From the NCBI RefSeq assembly GCF_003386665.1, contig NZ_QTUB01000001.1, positions 3,720,001-3,784,000 of the forward strand: a DNA stretch of 64,000 nt, read 5' to 3'. This document shows positions 35,462-43,476 of the stretch, piece after piece (the stretch's first letter is position 1; each line of letters begins with the position of its first letter). The notes below the pieces were generated by a model. The model was not told the origin of the DNA. It saw nothing but the letters and a program-made list of their open reading frames with translations, and searched no databases. Made by a program: the position numbers and the translations under genes. The DNA is from Xenorhabdus cabanillasii. Lineage in GTDB: Bacteria > Pseudomonadota > Gammaproteobacteria > Enterobacterales > Enterobacteriaceae.

Positions 35462-37644
35462 TAGCTCACCTTAGTTTGTAGGTTACGTGCCAATATTGCG
35501 TTACTGCGCTGTACCGCACCCTCTGTTAATGTCGCCGCTTCATGCGGTGATTGAACGCCGGATATGTTAATCGTAAGATTTTGCTCAAAACTCATTTGAT
35601 TCTGTGCCAGTGACTCGGCTTTACGCAGGTACTCCGGCGTGTAACTGGAAGAAGTCATCATGTTGTTGATATTGGCTTCGGCGTTATCGAACATTCGAGG
35701 GTCAAAGTTAAGAACGCTGTTTTTGGTGAGTGATTTTGTTGAGTCTGGTTTACCTGCAATGGCTGACATAACCAATCGTTTAGAGTAAGGAAACACTTTG
35801 CTTTCCACTATGCCCATTGCGTTCATTAACGCATACATAATGTCATGGTTGTTTAAATCTAAATAATCTCGCCTGCCTACACCCATCATTTTCGATACTC
35901 TCTGGATATATGCCTCGGTATTGTTCTTATCTTTCCCACCCGCTGGTGCCCATGTGGATATAATATCCTCAATCGTTTGCAATAACTTTCCAGTGGTTTT
36001 TCCATTGAAATATCTGCGTAATTGCCATGCGGTTTTGGCAAGCCCTTCGTACGCAGTAGCAAATTTTGCGAATCTCGGCGTTGCATGATTTTCAAGAACA
36101 GCACCTTTCTGCCCTGCATAATCCATGTTTAATGGGTTATTATTTCGAATACCGCGTACATTTGTATTTGAAGATGATGCTTTAGCGCTCCCCATAAACC
36201 AACCGGTAATATCATCCCATGTTAGGAAAGGCTTTTCATTGGCGCGCTTTTCTTTCAGTTTTCTATCCAATACCTTTACGGGATCTTCCCCGGTTTTCTC
36301 TGCTTCCTGTTGCACTTCTTGCATTAATTGCTCTCTTCCTTGCTCGGCTTGGGCGACTAGATTCAGTGCTCCTCCCATCGGGCCACCGAATTTACCCATT
36401 TCCGGCAACTTCACTTTACTGGCCGCAGCAGAAAATACGCCCAGTACACCCAAGACTTTTTTCAGCCACTTAGTACCCAGAAATATCGCAAAGCCCCAGA
36501 AGACATTTTCCCAGCCGCCGACCGCATCCTTGATTTGCAGTACCCAGTCTTTAATTTGCTTAAGGCCTTCCCCCAATTGCTTCAGGGGGCCTTCCCACTG
36601 ACTCCAGTCAATCAGGCTCTTACCGCCTTCCTGCCAGGTCTTATAATCGTCATACAACAGGAATAAGGCCGCCAGCAAGGTTGTGATAATACCGACAGGT
36701 GAGGTCAGGAACTTCGTATTCAGCGCCCACCACGCCGCCGCAACCAGACCAAACATTTTAATCAGTTCCTGACTGCCTTTGTCTAACTGCTGCCACCAGC
36801 CGATTAAATCCTGTATCCCTTGCGCGCCCCGGTAAACCATTTGCCCCAGCACTTCGGACATTGTCAGGATCGCTTTCGCCACCGACATGATGACTTTTTC
36901 AATCGTGGGCCAGTTGTCCAGTATCAGTCTGGTGAATTTCTCTACACTCGGTGTCAGTATCCGGGCCAGTTCACCACCGATCTTGTCTTTTGCGGAGCCT
37001 GTCACCAGCTTAAGCTGGGTAAACTGGGTCATAAAATCGTTGGCGTGTTTGGCCGCCACAGCCGGGTTATAACCCAGTTGTTTGATTATCCGGTGGTAAT
37101 CTGCCGCATAGCCGCCCATCCCCCGGCGCATAGCGAGCATCGTATTCTCGTCGATGCCCAGCATACTGGCGTACTGATTGGCCCGATAGGACGGCATCCC
37201 GGCTAACCGTTCGCCAACCAACGCGACTAACGAAGCGGTATCCCGCAGCTGTCCATTGGTATCACGGGTCTGGATCCCCATATTACGCAGGAAGCCTTCC
37301 CCGCCCGGATTGTTACGTAAGAACCGGGCCACATTCTCCAGTGAGGAATTTAAGCCCTCGACCGTGCCACCGGCCTGTGTCACGGCATACCCAAAGGCTT
37401 TAATCTGTTCAGCAGCCCCGCCTGTGCGCTGTGCCTGCCAGTACAGTTTATCCAGATGGGTGGCGACCTGCGCTGTAAAGCCCACCACCGCCAGCGCCGC
37501 CCCTTCCACCACGGAACCGAATTTTAAAACATTGGCGGTCACACCTGCTATTGTTGCACTGAATTTCTTCTCACCCGTTTTGTCTATGTCGAAGCCCAGT
37601 GAGATTAAAAATTCTTTAATCACATCTGCGTTAGTGTTGCTCAT
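35461..37644 (-). CDS. Tail tape measure protein with a C-terminal peptidoglycan-hydrolase-like domain
   Basis: A 727-residue protein. Residues 1-450 have the long helical and hydrophobic pattern of tape measures (central membrane-like stretches IKMFGLVAAAWWALNTKF, GIITTLLAALFLLYDDYKTW). Residues about 500-650 form a structural domain with GIRNNNPLNMDYAGQKG, FATAYEGLAKTAWQL and YIQRVSKMMGVG, resembling phage-associated lytic or virion cell-wall hydrolases. It sets tail length and probably helps DNA or tube passage through the wall. It overlaps the frameshift extension of the chaperone gene by 14 bases. Confidence 0.85.
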   Translation of the reverse strand: MSNTNADVIKEFLISLGFDIDKTGEKKFSATIAGVTANVLKFGSVVEGAALAVVGFTAQVATHLDKLYWQAQRTGGAAEQIKAFGYAVTQAGGTVEGLNSSLENVARFLRNNPGGEGFLRNMGIQTRDTNGQLRDTASLVALVGERLAGMPSYRANQYASMLGIDENTMLAMRRGMGGYAADYHRIIKQLGYNPAVAAKHANDFMTQFTQLKLVTGSAKDKIGGELARILTPSVEKFTRLILDNWPTIEKVIMSVAKAILTMSEVLGQMVYRGAQGIQDLIGWWQQLDKGSQELIKMFGLVAAAWWALNTKFLTSPVGIITTLLAALFLLYDDYKTWQEGGKSLIDWSQWEGPLKQLGEGLKQIKDWVLQIKDAVGGWENVFWGFAIFLGTKWLKKVLGVLGVFSAAASKVKLPEMGKFGGPMGGALNLVAQAEQGREQLMQEVQQEAEKTGEDPVKVLDRKLKEKRANEKPFLTWDDITGWFMGSAKASSSNTNVRGIRNNNPLNMDYAGQKGAVLENHATPRFAKFATAYEGLAKTAWQLRRYFNGKTTGKLLQTIEDIISTWAPAGGKDKNNTEAYIQRVSKMMGVGRRDYLDLNNHDIMYALMNAMGIVESKVFPYSKRLVMSAIAGKPDSTKSLTKNSVLNFDPRMFDNAEANINNMMTSSSYTPEYLRKAESLAQNQMSFEQNLTINISGVQSPHEAATLTEGAVQRSNAILARNLQTKVS

Positions 37645-37870
37645 CTCTCCACCGTGCTATCAGGGCCTCGTTTTCGGCTTCCACATCCAGATACTCATTC
37701 ATCAGGGCAATGTAGGCCAGATCAACACGACCATTTTCTAAGGACTCCGCCTGACACATCCCGTGACGGACCGGGCGCAGCAGAAAAAAGCGCCCGTTCG
37801 GTAATGTACTCAGTTCGAGGCTGGGTTGTCCGGGAATGACACGTCGCTCTCGGGCAGGGCGGGAAAAAAA
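37631..37870 (-). CDS. Tail assembly chaperone, -1 frameshift extension
   Basis: This frame has no usable start of its own. It is entered by a -1 shift at the slippery heptamer T-TTT-TTT (37864-37870 on plus as A7) in the chaperone gene and stays open to 37631. The extension reads ERRVIPGQPSLELSTLPNG, then RFFLLRPVRHGMCQAESLENG, and ends IARWRDEQH. Its second half looks like the short conserved phage proteins (DUF6889-like) found before tape measure genes. Position, slippery site and open -1 frame match the G/GT and E/E' strategy of tailed phages. Confidence 0.7.
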   Translation of the reverse strand, partial: FFSRPARERRVIPGQPSLELSTLPNGRFFLLRPVRHGMCQAESLENGRVDLAYIALMNEYLDVEAENEALIARWRDEQH

Positions 37871-38259
37871 TTTCCCAGTGCATCCTCAATCACCTGACCG
37901 ACGATTTTCAGTAAATCCAGGCCGTTGATGTCATCAAACATCAGTTGCCCGCCGGCATACACGGCTGACCAGACGTCCCCGGCTTCCCGGCTGACGACCG
38001 AGAGACAGATATCGTTAATCTCATACCGGGATTCTTTACCCAGCGAACGAACCGCTTCCACCAGCGGGGTGATAAGATCCGCCATATCTTTCCACGCGAA
38101 GACCGGTTTACCTTCGTCATCCACGCTACCTGGCTTGAGATTCTCCCAAATCCCTTTGAGTGCCGGCACGACCGGAACTAACGCCACGGCTAAGTCCTGT
38201 TGCTGAAAGGCGTTCAATTTGCCTGCCCGGTATTTCTTACCGCTGATTTCAAATTCCAT
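37810..38259 (-). CDS. Tail assembly chaperone
   Basis: A 149-residue protein (EFEISGKKYRAGKLNAFQQQDLAVALVPVVPAL...) located between the tube and tape measure genes, where the tail assembly chaperone always sits. It coats the tape measure before tube polymerisation and is absent from the finished tail. Its GNFFPAL codons contain the T7 slippery run used for the -1 extension. Confidence 0.8.
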   Translation of the reverse strand: MEFEISGKKYRAGKLNAFQQQDLAVALVPVVPALKGIWENLKPGSVDDEGKPVFAWKDMADLITPLVEAVRSLGKESRYEINDICLSVVSREAGDVWSAVYAGGQLMFDDINGLDLLKIVGQVIEDALGNFFPALPESDVSFPDNPASN

Positions 38260-38270
38260 GTGTTCCCCCG

Positions 38271-38714
38271 TTAAAATGTGCCCAAGATGGTGTCGATTTT
38301 GCCGCAGTCAAACACCCAGCTATGAGTGTTACCAACTTTGGCGTTAGAAATGTCCGGGATTTTCTGGAACGCCACCGAGCGCGCCGCGATAGTATCCCCG
38401 GAGACCTTGTTACGAATGAGAATGGCGTTATTGCCCCACGTTGCTGACGAGAACTGTTGCGCGTTGTACATCATCATCAGTTTGGCGTTGGCGGGGGACG
38501 TTTTCAGGAGTGTCACCGTAAGCGTACCTCCCTTACCCGCGTGCAGCGAGTGCATGACTTCACCATCTGCCCCAATGGTCATGGTGTTTTTAGCTTCAAT
38601 CATCGAGACTACGATCCCCTCTTCGGAGGTCGCTGCCCCATTCCCCAAATCGACCGACCCGCCCACCCCGGTTATCGTGGCGGACACGTCCATAAATGAA
38701 TAGGTATTCGCCAT
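38271..38714 (-). CDS. Tail tube protein (DUF3277 family)
   Basis: A 147-residue protein beginning MANTYSFMDVSATITGVGG and containing KIPDISNAKVGNTHSWVFDCGKID, the DUF3277 signature. This family forms the inner tube of contractile tails that use a DUF3383 sheath. It follows the sheath gene after four bases. Confidence 0.85.
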   Translation of the reverse strand: MANTYSFMDVSATITGVGGSVDLGNGAATSEEGIVVSMIEAKNTMTIGADGEVMHSLHAGKGGTLTVTLLKTSPANAKLMMMYNAQQFSSATWGNNAILIRNKVSGDTIAARSVAFQKIPDISNAKVGNTHSWVFDCGKIDTILGTF

Positions 38715-38718
38715 CGGA

Positions 38719-40185
38719 TCACCTGTTTACGTTAATAATGACATCGGCAAAATGCACTGCACCTGCCAGCTTAATGGCACACTGAATGACCGGGGCCTTG
38801 CGTTTTTCGCGCTCGGCCTGCACCTGCTCTACAATCGGCTGAGCGCAGGTGTAGTACCCTTTGGTCAGCATATCACCGCGATTGAGTGCCCCGAAGCTGT
38901 CACCTCCCCAAAGTCCCGGCGCAATCAGGCCATTGGTCACCCCCTGCGCCAGTGACTGCTCAACATTCATCAACAGTTGGGTAACGCCTTCATCGGTCTG
39001 GGGAATTTTGGTGGTTGAGGTGTACATCAGGTTATAGAGGTTGGTCTGCACATAGTTCTGTAACCAGTCCAGCCCGTGGCGCTCGTCAATAAACGTCCCG
39101 TTTGCCATCACCCCTTCCTGCACAATCGCAGTGTCGTTGTTGTAATGGACAAAGACGTTACCGTTTTTGGTTTTCAGTGCATTGGCCTGTGTTGCGGTCA
39201 GCAATTCGGCACTGATTGCCGGTTCCTGTTTAAATTTCAGGGTAATGGTGGTGTTATTGCCCTGAAAGTTGACCGTAAACATGCGGCCAAACAGAGACGC
39301 GATGGCATAAGGCTGTGCAGCGTATTGCCAAAGGGTGCGGCCCAGAAAAGCCCCCTTAAGTCGTGAACCCATATCCGTATCCACATCGGGGTCAAGGACA
39401 TCGGTTTTCGTGACCGTGTGTCCGTAAATCCGGGCAACGGAGGCCGACTCAATATAGCGTGCGACTGTCAACACATCGCTGTCAGACAGACTATTGTCAG
39501 CAATCACCAGACCGTACCAGGCACCCGAGACTTCCCCCATGACCTTTACGGCTTGCGCAATGGTTTCCGGTTCGGTCGGGTCAATCGCGGTTGCCCCGGA
39601 GGCTGCATCCAGTTTCAGTAAGTCACCAATGTAAGTGCCGCTGTCCGCCCGGGTGAGATAGCCCAGTTTGCCTGACATTTGTAACGAAATCGTAAAACGG
39701 GAAGACACACTGTCCCAACGCACGGTGGCGTTTTTCAGTTTTTCCGCCACCCGTTCAGCGACGCCATTCAGGTTGGTTTCCTTGCTGAAATCGATACCGG
39801 TGATCGTGGTCTCTTTGCCATCCAGGGTCATTTTAAATGCACCGTCAGCAATCACCGTAAAACGGCTTATGGCCTGTTCAGACCGGTTCAGTACCGCACC
39901 GCGTAAAGCAGCCAGTACCTGTTCTTTCGCCCATCGCCCGATATACAGATCGACGGGTTGCGGTGACTGAGAATAATACAGTGCGGCCGCCTGATACTCC
40001 GGGGTATCCATGCTGAAGTCTGCGCCGACGCCTTCAATATCGGTGTAGTAACGCAGCCGTTCGTGCGTGTTAATCACGTCACTGGCCCCGACAATCAGCA
40101 ACGAACCAAAATTCCGGCCCGATGCTGCACGGGGTGCCATGTTAATTTTGACATTAACAATGCTGGTAATGGGTAAGCCCTGCAT
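38719..40185 (-). CDS. Contractile tail sheath protein (DUF3383 family)
   Basis: A 488-residue sheath subunit ([85 protein letters not shown]). DUF3383 sheaths polymerise around the tube and drive injection on contraction. It is unrelated in sequence to the P2-type sheath in the right-hand module, showing that two tail lineages are present. The gene is intact. Confidence 0.9.
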   Translation of the reverse strand: MQGLPITSIVNVKINMAPRAASGRNFGSLLIVGASDVINTHERLRYYTDIEGVGADFSMDTPEYQAAALYYSQSPQPVDLYIGRWAKEQVLAALRGAVLNRSEQAISRFTVIADGAFKMTLDGKETTITGIDFSKETNLNGVAERVAEKLKNATVRWDSVSSRFTISLQMSGKLGYLTRADSGTYIGDLLKLDAASGATAIDPTEPETIAQAVKVMGEVSGAWYGLVIADNSLSDSDVLTVARYIESASVARIYGHTVTKTDVLDPDVDTDMGSRLKGAFLGRTLWQYAAQPYAIASLFGRMFTVNFQGNNTTITLKFKQEPAISAELLTATQANALKTKNGNVFVHYNNDTAIVQEGVMANGTFIDERHGLDWLQNYVQTNLYNLMYTSTTKIPQTDEGVTQLLMNVEQSLAQGVTNGLIAPGLWGGDSFGALNRGDMLTKGYYTCAQPIVEQVQAEREKRKAPVIQCAIKLAGAVHFADVIINVNR

Positions 40186-40190
40186 AGGGG

Positions 40191-40730
40191 TTAATCTCCA
40201 AAGAATTTCACTGGTGCGTCTCTTAAGGCTTTAACACCATACCGACGCACAACCTTACGCCACAAGGTGACAGTCATGTCATAGCGACGTATCCACTGGT
40301 TATTGATAAGTTCAGGGAAAGCAACGATGCCGCTATGCTTTACCACAGACAGCCCTAATGTATTCAGTTCAGCGTTGTTCTGACTGAGACTGATACCCTC
40401 GCGGAAACGGGTGATATACCCTTGGCTGCGAGGGCCATAGAACGAGGCTGAACATTCAAACGCTTCATGCCGCCAGAGTTCACCGTGCTCAGGGGTCTGA
40501 TTGGCATAAGCGGGATTATCATCGGCGGGCAGCGCAACAATACCGAACCCACACCAGTCTGAATCGGCGGGGGGTTGCGCTGTCTGAACCGATGTCCAGC
40601 GAGGTCGAACGCTACCGCTAGGTAGCCCAGAAACGATCCGCAACCACTGACTGAGTAACCGCTCTAATGCCTCATCGTAAACAGGTTCATTATCCGGTGT
40701 TAACCAGCCCGCCCGTTCTGAAGTGTTCAT
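40191..40730 (-). CDS. Neck/tail-terminator type protein
   Basis: A 179-residue protein ([60 protein letters not shown]) matching the LIC_12616-like phage neck terminator family. It would cap the tail and connect it to the head. Placement directly before the sheath gene supports this. Confidence 0.75.
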   Translation of the reverse strand: MNTSERAGWLTPDNEPVYDEALERLLSQWLRIVSGLPSGSVRPRWTSVQTAQPPADSDWCGFGIVALPADDNPAYANQTPEHGELWRHEAFECSASFYGPRSQGYITRFREGISLSQNNAELNTLGLSVVKHSGIVAFPELINNQWIRRYDMTVTLWRKVVRRYGVKALRDAPVKFFGD

Positions 40731-41107
40731 GAATTGCCTCCATCAAAAGGCAGCAATTCACAGTGCGCCTGTACAAAACCCGCCCCATATGACGTGTAAG
40801 AGTCCACGGACTTCACCAAGTATTCACGGTTCTGGTAGGTAACAATGTCACCTGCTCGCCCGGATTCCCCCGCTATCAGCCGTTCAGTGGTAATCACCAG
40901 GATCGTGCCCGTGACAGTTTGGCCTGACATCCGCATCTGGGCCTCTACCGATCGGTCAACCGTCACGACACCAGAAAAAGGCGTGACCGTATCGACTGTT
41001 GTAGGGAATCCATCATCATCAACTCCCACCACCCGGCGTTTTACCGTCAGTGAGGTATCGCAGAAATCCGGATCGAACACAATGTCAGTCACATCAAGTA
41101 AATCCAT
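40727..41107 (-). CDS. Head-tail completion protein
   Basis: A 126-residue protein (DIVFDPDFCDTSLTVKRRVVGVDDDGFPTTVDTV, LIAGESGRAGDIVTYQNREYLVKSVDSY) with the length and beta-rich pattern of head closure or stopper proteins. It overlaps its neighbours by 1-4 bases within the morphogenesis operon. Confidence 0.65.
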   Translation of the reverse strand: MDLLDVTDIVFDPDFCDTSLTVKRRVVGVDDDGFPTTVDTVTPFSGVVTVDRSVEAQMRMSGQTVTGTILVITTERLIAGESGRAGDIVTYQNREYLVKSVDSYTSYGAGFVQAHCELLPFDGGNS

Positions 41108-41499
41108 TATTCCCCCTTATTCCGAACCACATAAGTAATTGAGTGGCGATAAGCGCCTGTGTCGATCAGCGGCTTGGCATTGGCATTATTCGGCGTGCCT
41201 CCCTCCTGCCGGTTCTTCACCTCAGCTTTTGCCCCTTTACGACCACGCCTTGCACGCGCGGCAACTGTCAGATCTGCCAGTGGTTCAAAATCATGGATAG
41301 TCATGTATCGCTGAACGCCCTGAACTGCAATCTGGCCGGCCTTGTTCAGTGCTTTTTCTGCCTTGTCCTGTTTACCGTCCAACACCGATTCCGCCGCGAT
41401 TTTTAATTGCTCCGTAGTTTTGTCTTCCACTGAGCGAACACCGGGACGAAGATGTGGACGGGATGGAATATTCTGCCTCGGCGATCTGAAGTGGCACAC
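41107..41499 (-). CDS. HK97 gp10-like tail completion protein, 5' end at the module junction
   Basis: A 130-codon frame. The part from about residue 18 on ([26 protein letters not shown]..., [20 protein letters not shown]) looks like HK97-gp10-type completion proteins. Its first 15-20 codons appear to come from the other phage module, because the breakpoint between the two tail clusters falls inside this stretch, so the native N-terminus is probably lost or altered. Transcription would have to start within foreign DNA. Confidence 0.55.
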   Translation of the reverse strand: MCHFRSPRQNIPSRPHLRPGVRSVEDKTTEQLKIAAESVLDGKQDKAEKALNKAGQIAVQGVQRYMTIHDFEPLADLTVAARARRGRKGAKAEVKNRQEGGTPNNANAKPLIDTGAYRHSITYVVRNKGE

Positions 41500-42473
41500 T
41501 GGCCCATGGGTTGCGTGCCATTGCGGACCAGGCGAAACCCGTTACGGTTGTCGTGCGCGTGGCGCAGGGCAAAACGGAAGCCGAAACCACCACCAACCTG
41601 ATTGGCGGGGTCACCGACGAAGGCAAGAAAACCGGTATGCAGGCCCTGCTGGCCGCCCAAAGCCAGCTGGGCGTTAAACCGCGCATTCTCGGCGTACCGG
41701 GGCATGATAACCTGACGGTCGCCACCGCACTGGCGGGCATTGCCCAGCAACTGAAAGCGATGGCCTATGTCAGTGCCTACGGTTGCAAAACCGTGTCGCA
41801 GGCGATTAACTACCGTAAAAACTTTAACCAGCGTGAACTGATGCTGGTGTGGCCCGATTTTTTAAGCTGGGACAGCGTGACCAACCGCGAAGCGACGACC
41901 TATGCCACTGCCCGTGCATTGGGGCTGCGTGCCAGGATTGATGAAGAGAGCGGCTGGCATAAGACGCTGTCCAACGTCGGGGTCAATGGCGTGACCGGCC
42001 TGTCTGCCGATGTGTTCTGGGATTTGCAGGATGTGGCCACCGATGCCAACCTGCTCAACCAGAACGATGTTACCACCCTCATTCGCAAGAATGGCTTTCG
42101 CTTCTGGGGGTCGCGCACCTGCTCGGATGATAAACTGTTCCAGTTTGAAAGCTACACCCGCACCGCGCAGGTGCTGGCCGACACGATGGCCGAAGCCCAT
42201 ATGTGGGCGATTGATAAACCGCTCACGCCCTCACTGGTGCGTGACATTATCGAAGGCATCAATGCCAAGCTGCGCGAGCTGAAAGCCAACGGTTACCTGA
42301 TTGACGGTCAATGCTGGTATGACGACACCGTCAACAGCAAGGACACCCTGAAAGCCGGCAAGCTCTATATCGATTATGACTATACCCCCATCCCGCCACT
42401 GGAAAACCTGCTGCTGCGCCAGCGCATCACTGACCAGTACCTGATGGATTTCGCCAACCGGATTAACAGCTAA
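41490..42473 (+). pseudogene. P2 FI-like tail sheath protein, 5'-truncated
   Basis: The frame encodes about 327 residues matching gpFI of phage P2 from [24 protein letters not shown] to the end ([36 protein letters not shown]). P2 FI is about 396 residues, so roughly the first 70 are missing; a TGA at 41487-41489 stops the frame just before the match begins. A TTG at 41511 could start a truncated product. The deletion marks the junction with the left tail module. Confidence 0.85.
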
Positions 42474-42483
42474 GGAGTGCCCG

Positions 42484-42999
42484 ATGGCCCTGCCACGCAA
42501 ACTGAAATACCTCAACCTGTTTAACGACGGCCACAGTTATCTGGGTGTCGTGGAAGAACTGACCCTGCCGAAACTGGGCCGCAAACTGGAAGCCTACCGG
42601 GGCGGCGGCATGAACGGCGCGGCCCATGTCGATTTGGGGCTGGATGACGGCGCACTGGATGTGGAATTTACCCTGGGCGGCGTCGAAGCCCAGCTGTACA
42701 AGCAGTGGGGCATTGAAAAAGCCGACGGTATTCCGCTGCGCTTTAACGGCGCGTTCCAGCGGGATGATACCGGCGAGGTGATTGCGGTCGAAGTGGTGAT
42801 GCGTGGACGTTTCGCCGAATTTGACCCCGGCAGCTACAAGCAGGGGAATAACCCCCAGACCAAGGTCAGCGCCAAAAACACCTACTTTAAACTGACGTGG
42901 GACGGCGAGGTGCTGATTGAAATCGACACTATCAATATGGTGGAAATGGTCGGCGGCGTTGACCGTCTCGAAGCCCACCGCCGCGCCATTGGCCTTTAA
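42484..42999 (+). CDS. FII: Major tail tube protein (P2 FII-like)
   Basis: A 171-residue tube protein: MALPRKLKYLNLFNDGHSYLGVVEELTLPKL, VDLGLDDGALDVEFTLGG, TYFKLTWDGEVLIEIDTINMVEMVGGVDRL. It fits P2 gpFII in length and pattern. It lies ten bases after the sheath fragment. The P2-like genes are visibly richer in G+C than the core genome around them. Confidence 0.93.
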   Translation: MALPRKLKYLNLFNDGHSYLGVVEELTLPKLGRKLEAYRGGGMNGAAHVDLGLDDGALDVEFTLGGVEAQLYKQWGIEKADGIPLRFNGAFQRDDTGEVIAVEVVMRGRFAEFDPGSYKQGNNPQTKVSAKNTYFKLTWDGEVLIEIDTINMVEMVGGVDRLEAHRRAIGL

Positions 43000-43027
43000 C
43001 CCGACACCCTTGACAGGAATCTGAACC

Positions 43028-43345
43028 ATGACTGAACAAACCCCCGTTACCCAGACCGAACACGCCACCGTCACACTGGAAGCGCCGATTGCCCGTGGCG
43101 CAACCACCATTAGCGAGGTGATTGTCCGCAAACCCAACAGTGGTGCCCTGCGTGGTGTCCGTTTGCAGGCGCTGATGGAAATGGACGTCGATTCCATGAT
43201 GCTGGTACTGCCCCGCATCACCGCGCCCGCACTGACCAAAAATGACCTGTTGCTGATGGCCCCGGGCGACCTGATTAACCTGAGTGTCGAGGTGGTCAGT
43301 TTTTTGTTGCCGAAGTCGGTGAAAGCCGATTTCCCGACCCCTTAA
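43028..43345 (+). CDS. E: Tail assembly protein gpE
   Basis: A 105-residue protein matching P2 gpE (VTLEAPIARGATTISEVIVRKPNSGALRGVRLQALMEMDVDSMMLVLPRITAP). It is the short product of the E/E' pair of tail assembly chaperones and carries the T-TTT-TTG slippery heptamer at 43300-43306. Confidence 0.9.
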   Translation: MTEQTPVTQTEHATVTLEAPIARGATTISEVIVRKPNSGALRGVRLQALMEMDVDSMMLVLPRITAPALTKNDLLLMAPGDLINLSVEVVSFLLPKSVKADFPTP

Positions 43346-43476
43346 CCGTGGATGAACTGGTGGCGGACATTGCCACCGTGTTTCACTGGCCGCCGGCCGC
43401 CACAATAGCGATGTCCCTGCCCGAACTGCTTGAATGGCGTTACCGCGCCCTGACCCGGAGTGGTGCTGATGAGTGA
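43306..43476 (+). CDS. E': gpE' extension by -1 programmed frameshift
   Basis: A -1 shift at T-TTT-TTG (43300-43306) leads into an open frame reading VAEVGESRFPDPLTVDELVADIATVFHWPPAAT and IAMSLPELLEWRYRALTRSGADE, ending at TGA 43474-43476. This corresponds to the P2 E' extension both in content (FHWPP, MSL-EL-EWR-RAL-RSG) and in shift site. It overlaps the start of gene T. Confidence 0.9.
   Translation, partial: VAEVGESRFPDPLTVDELVADIATVFHWPPAATIAMSLPELLEWRYRALTRSGADE

Noticed and set aside
42463..43239. Long minus-strand open frame of 258 codons
   Set aside because: It lies antisense to the well-supported P2 FII and E genes; high G+C in that region creates long spurious frames and there is no family match.
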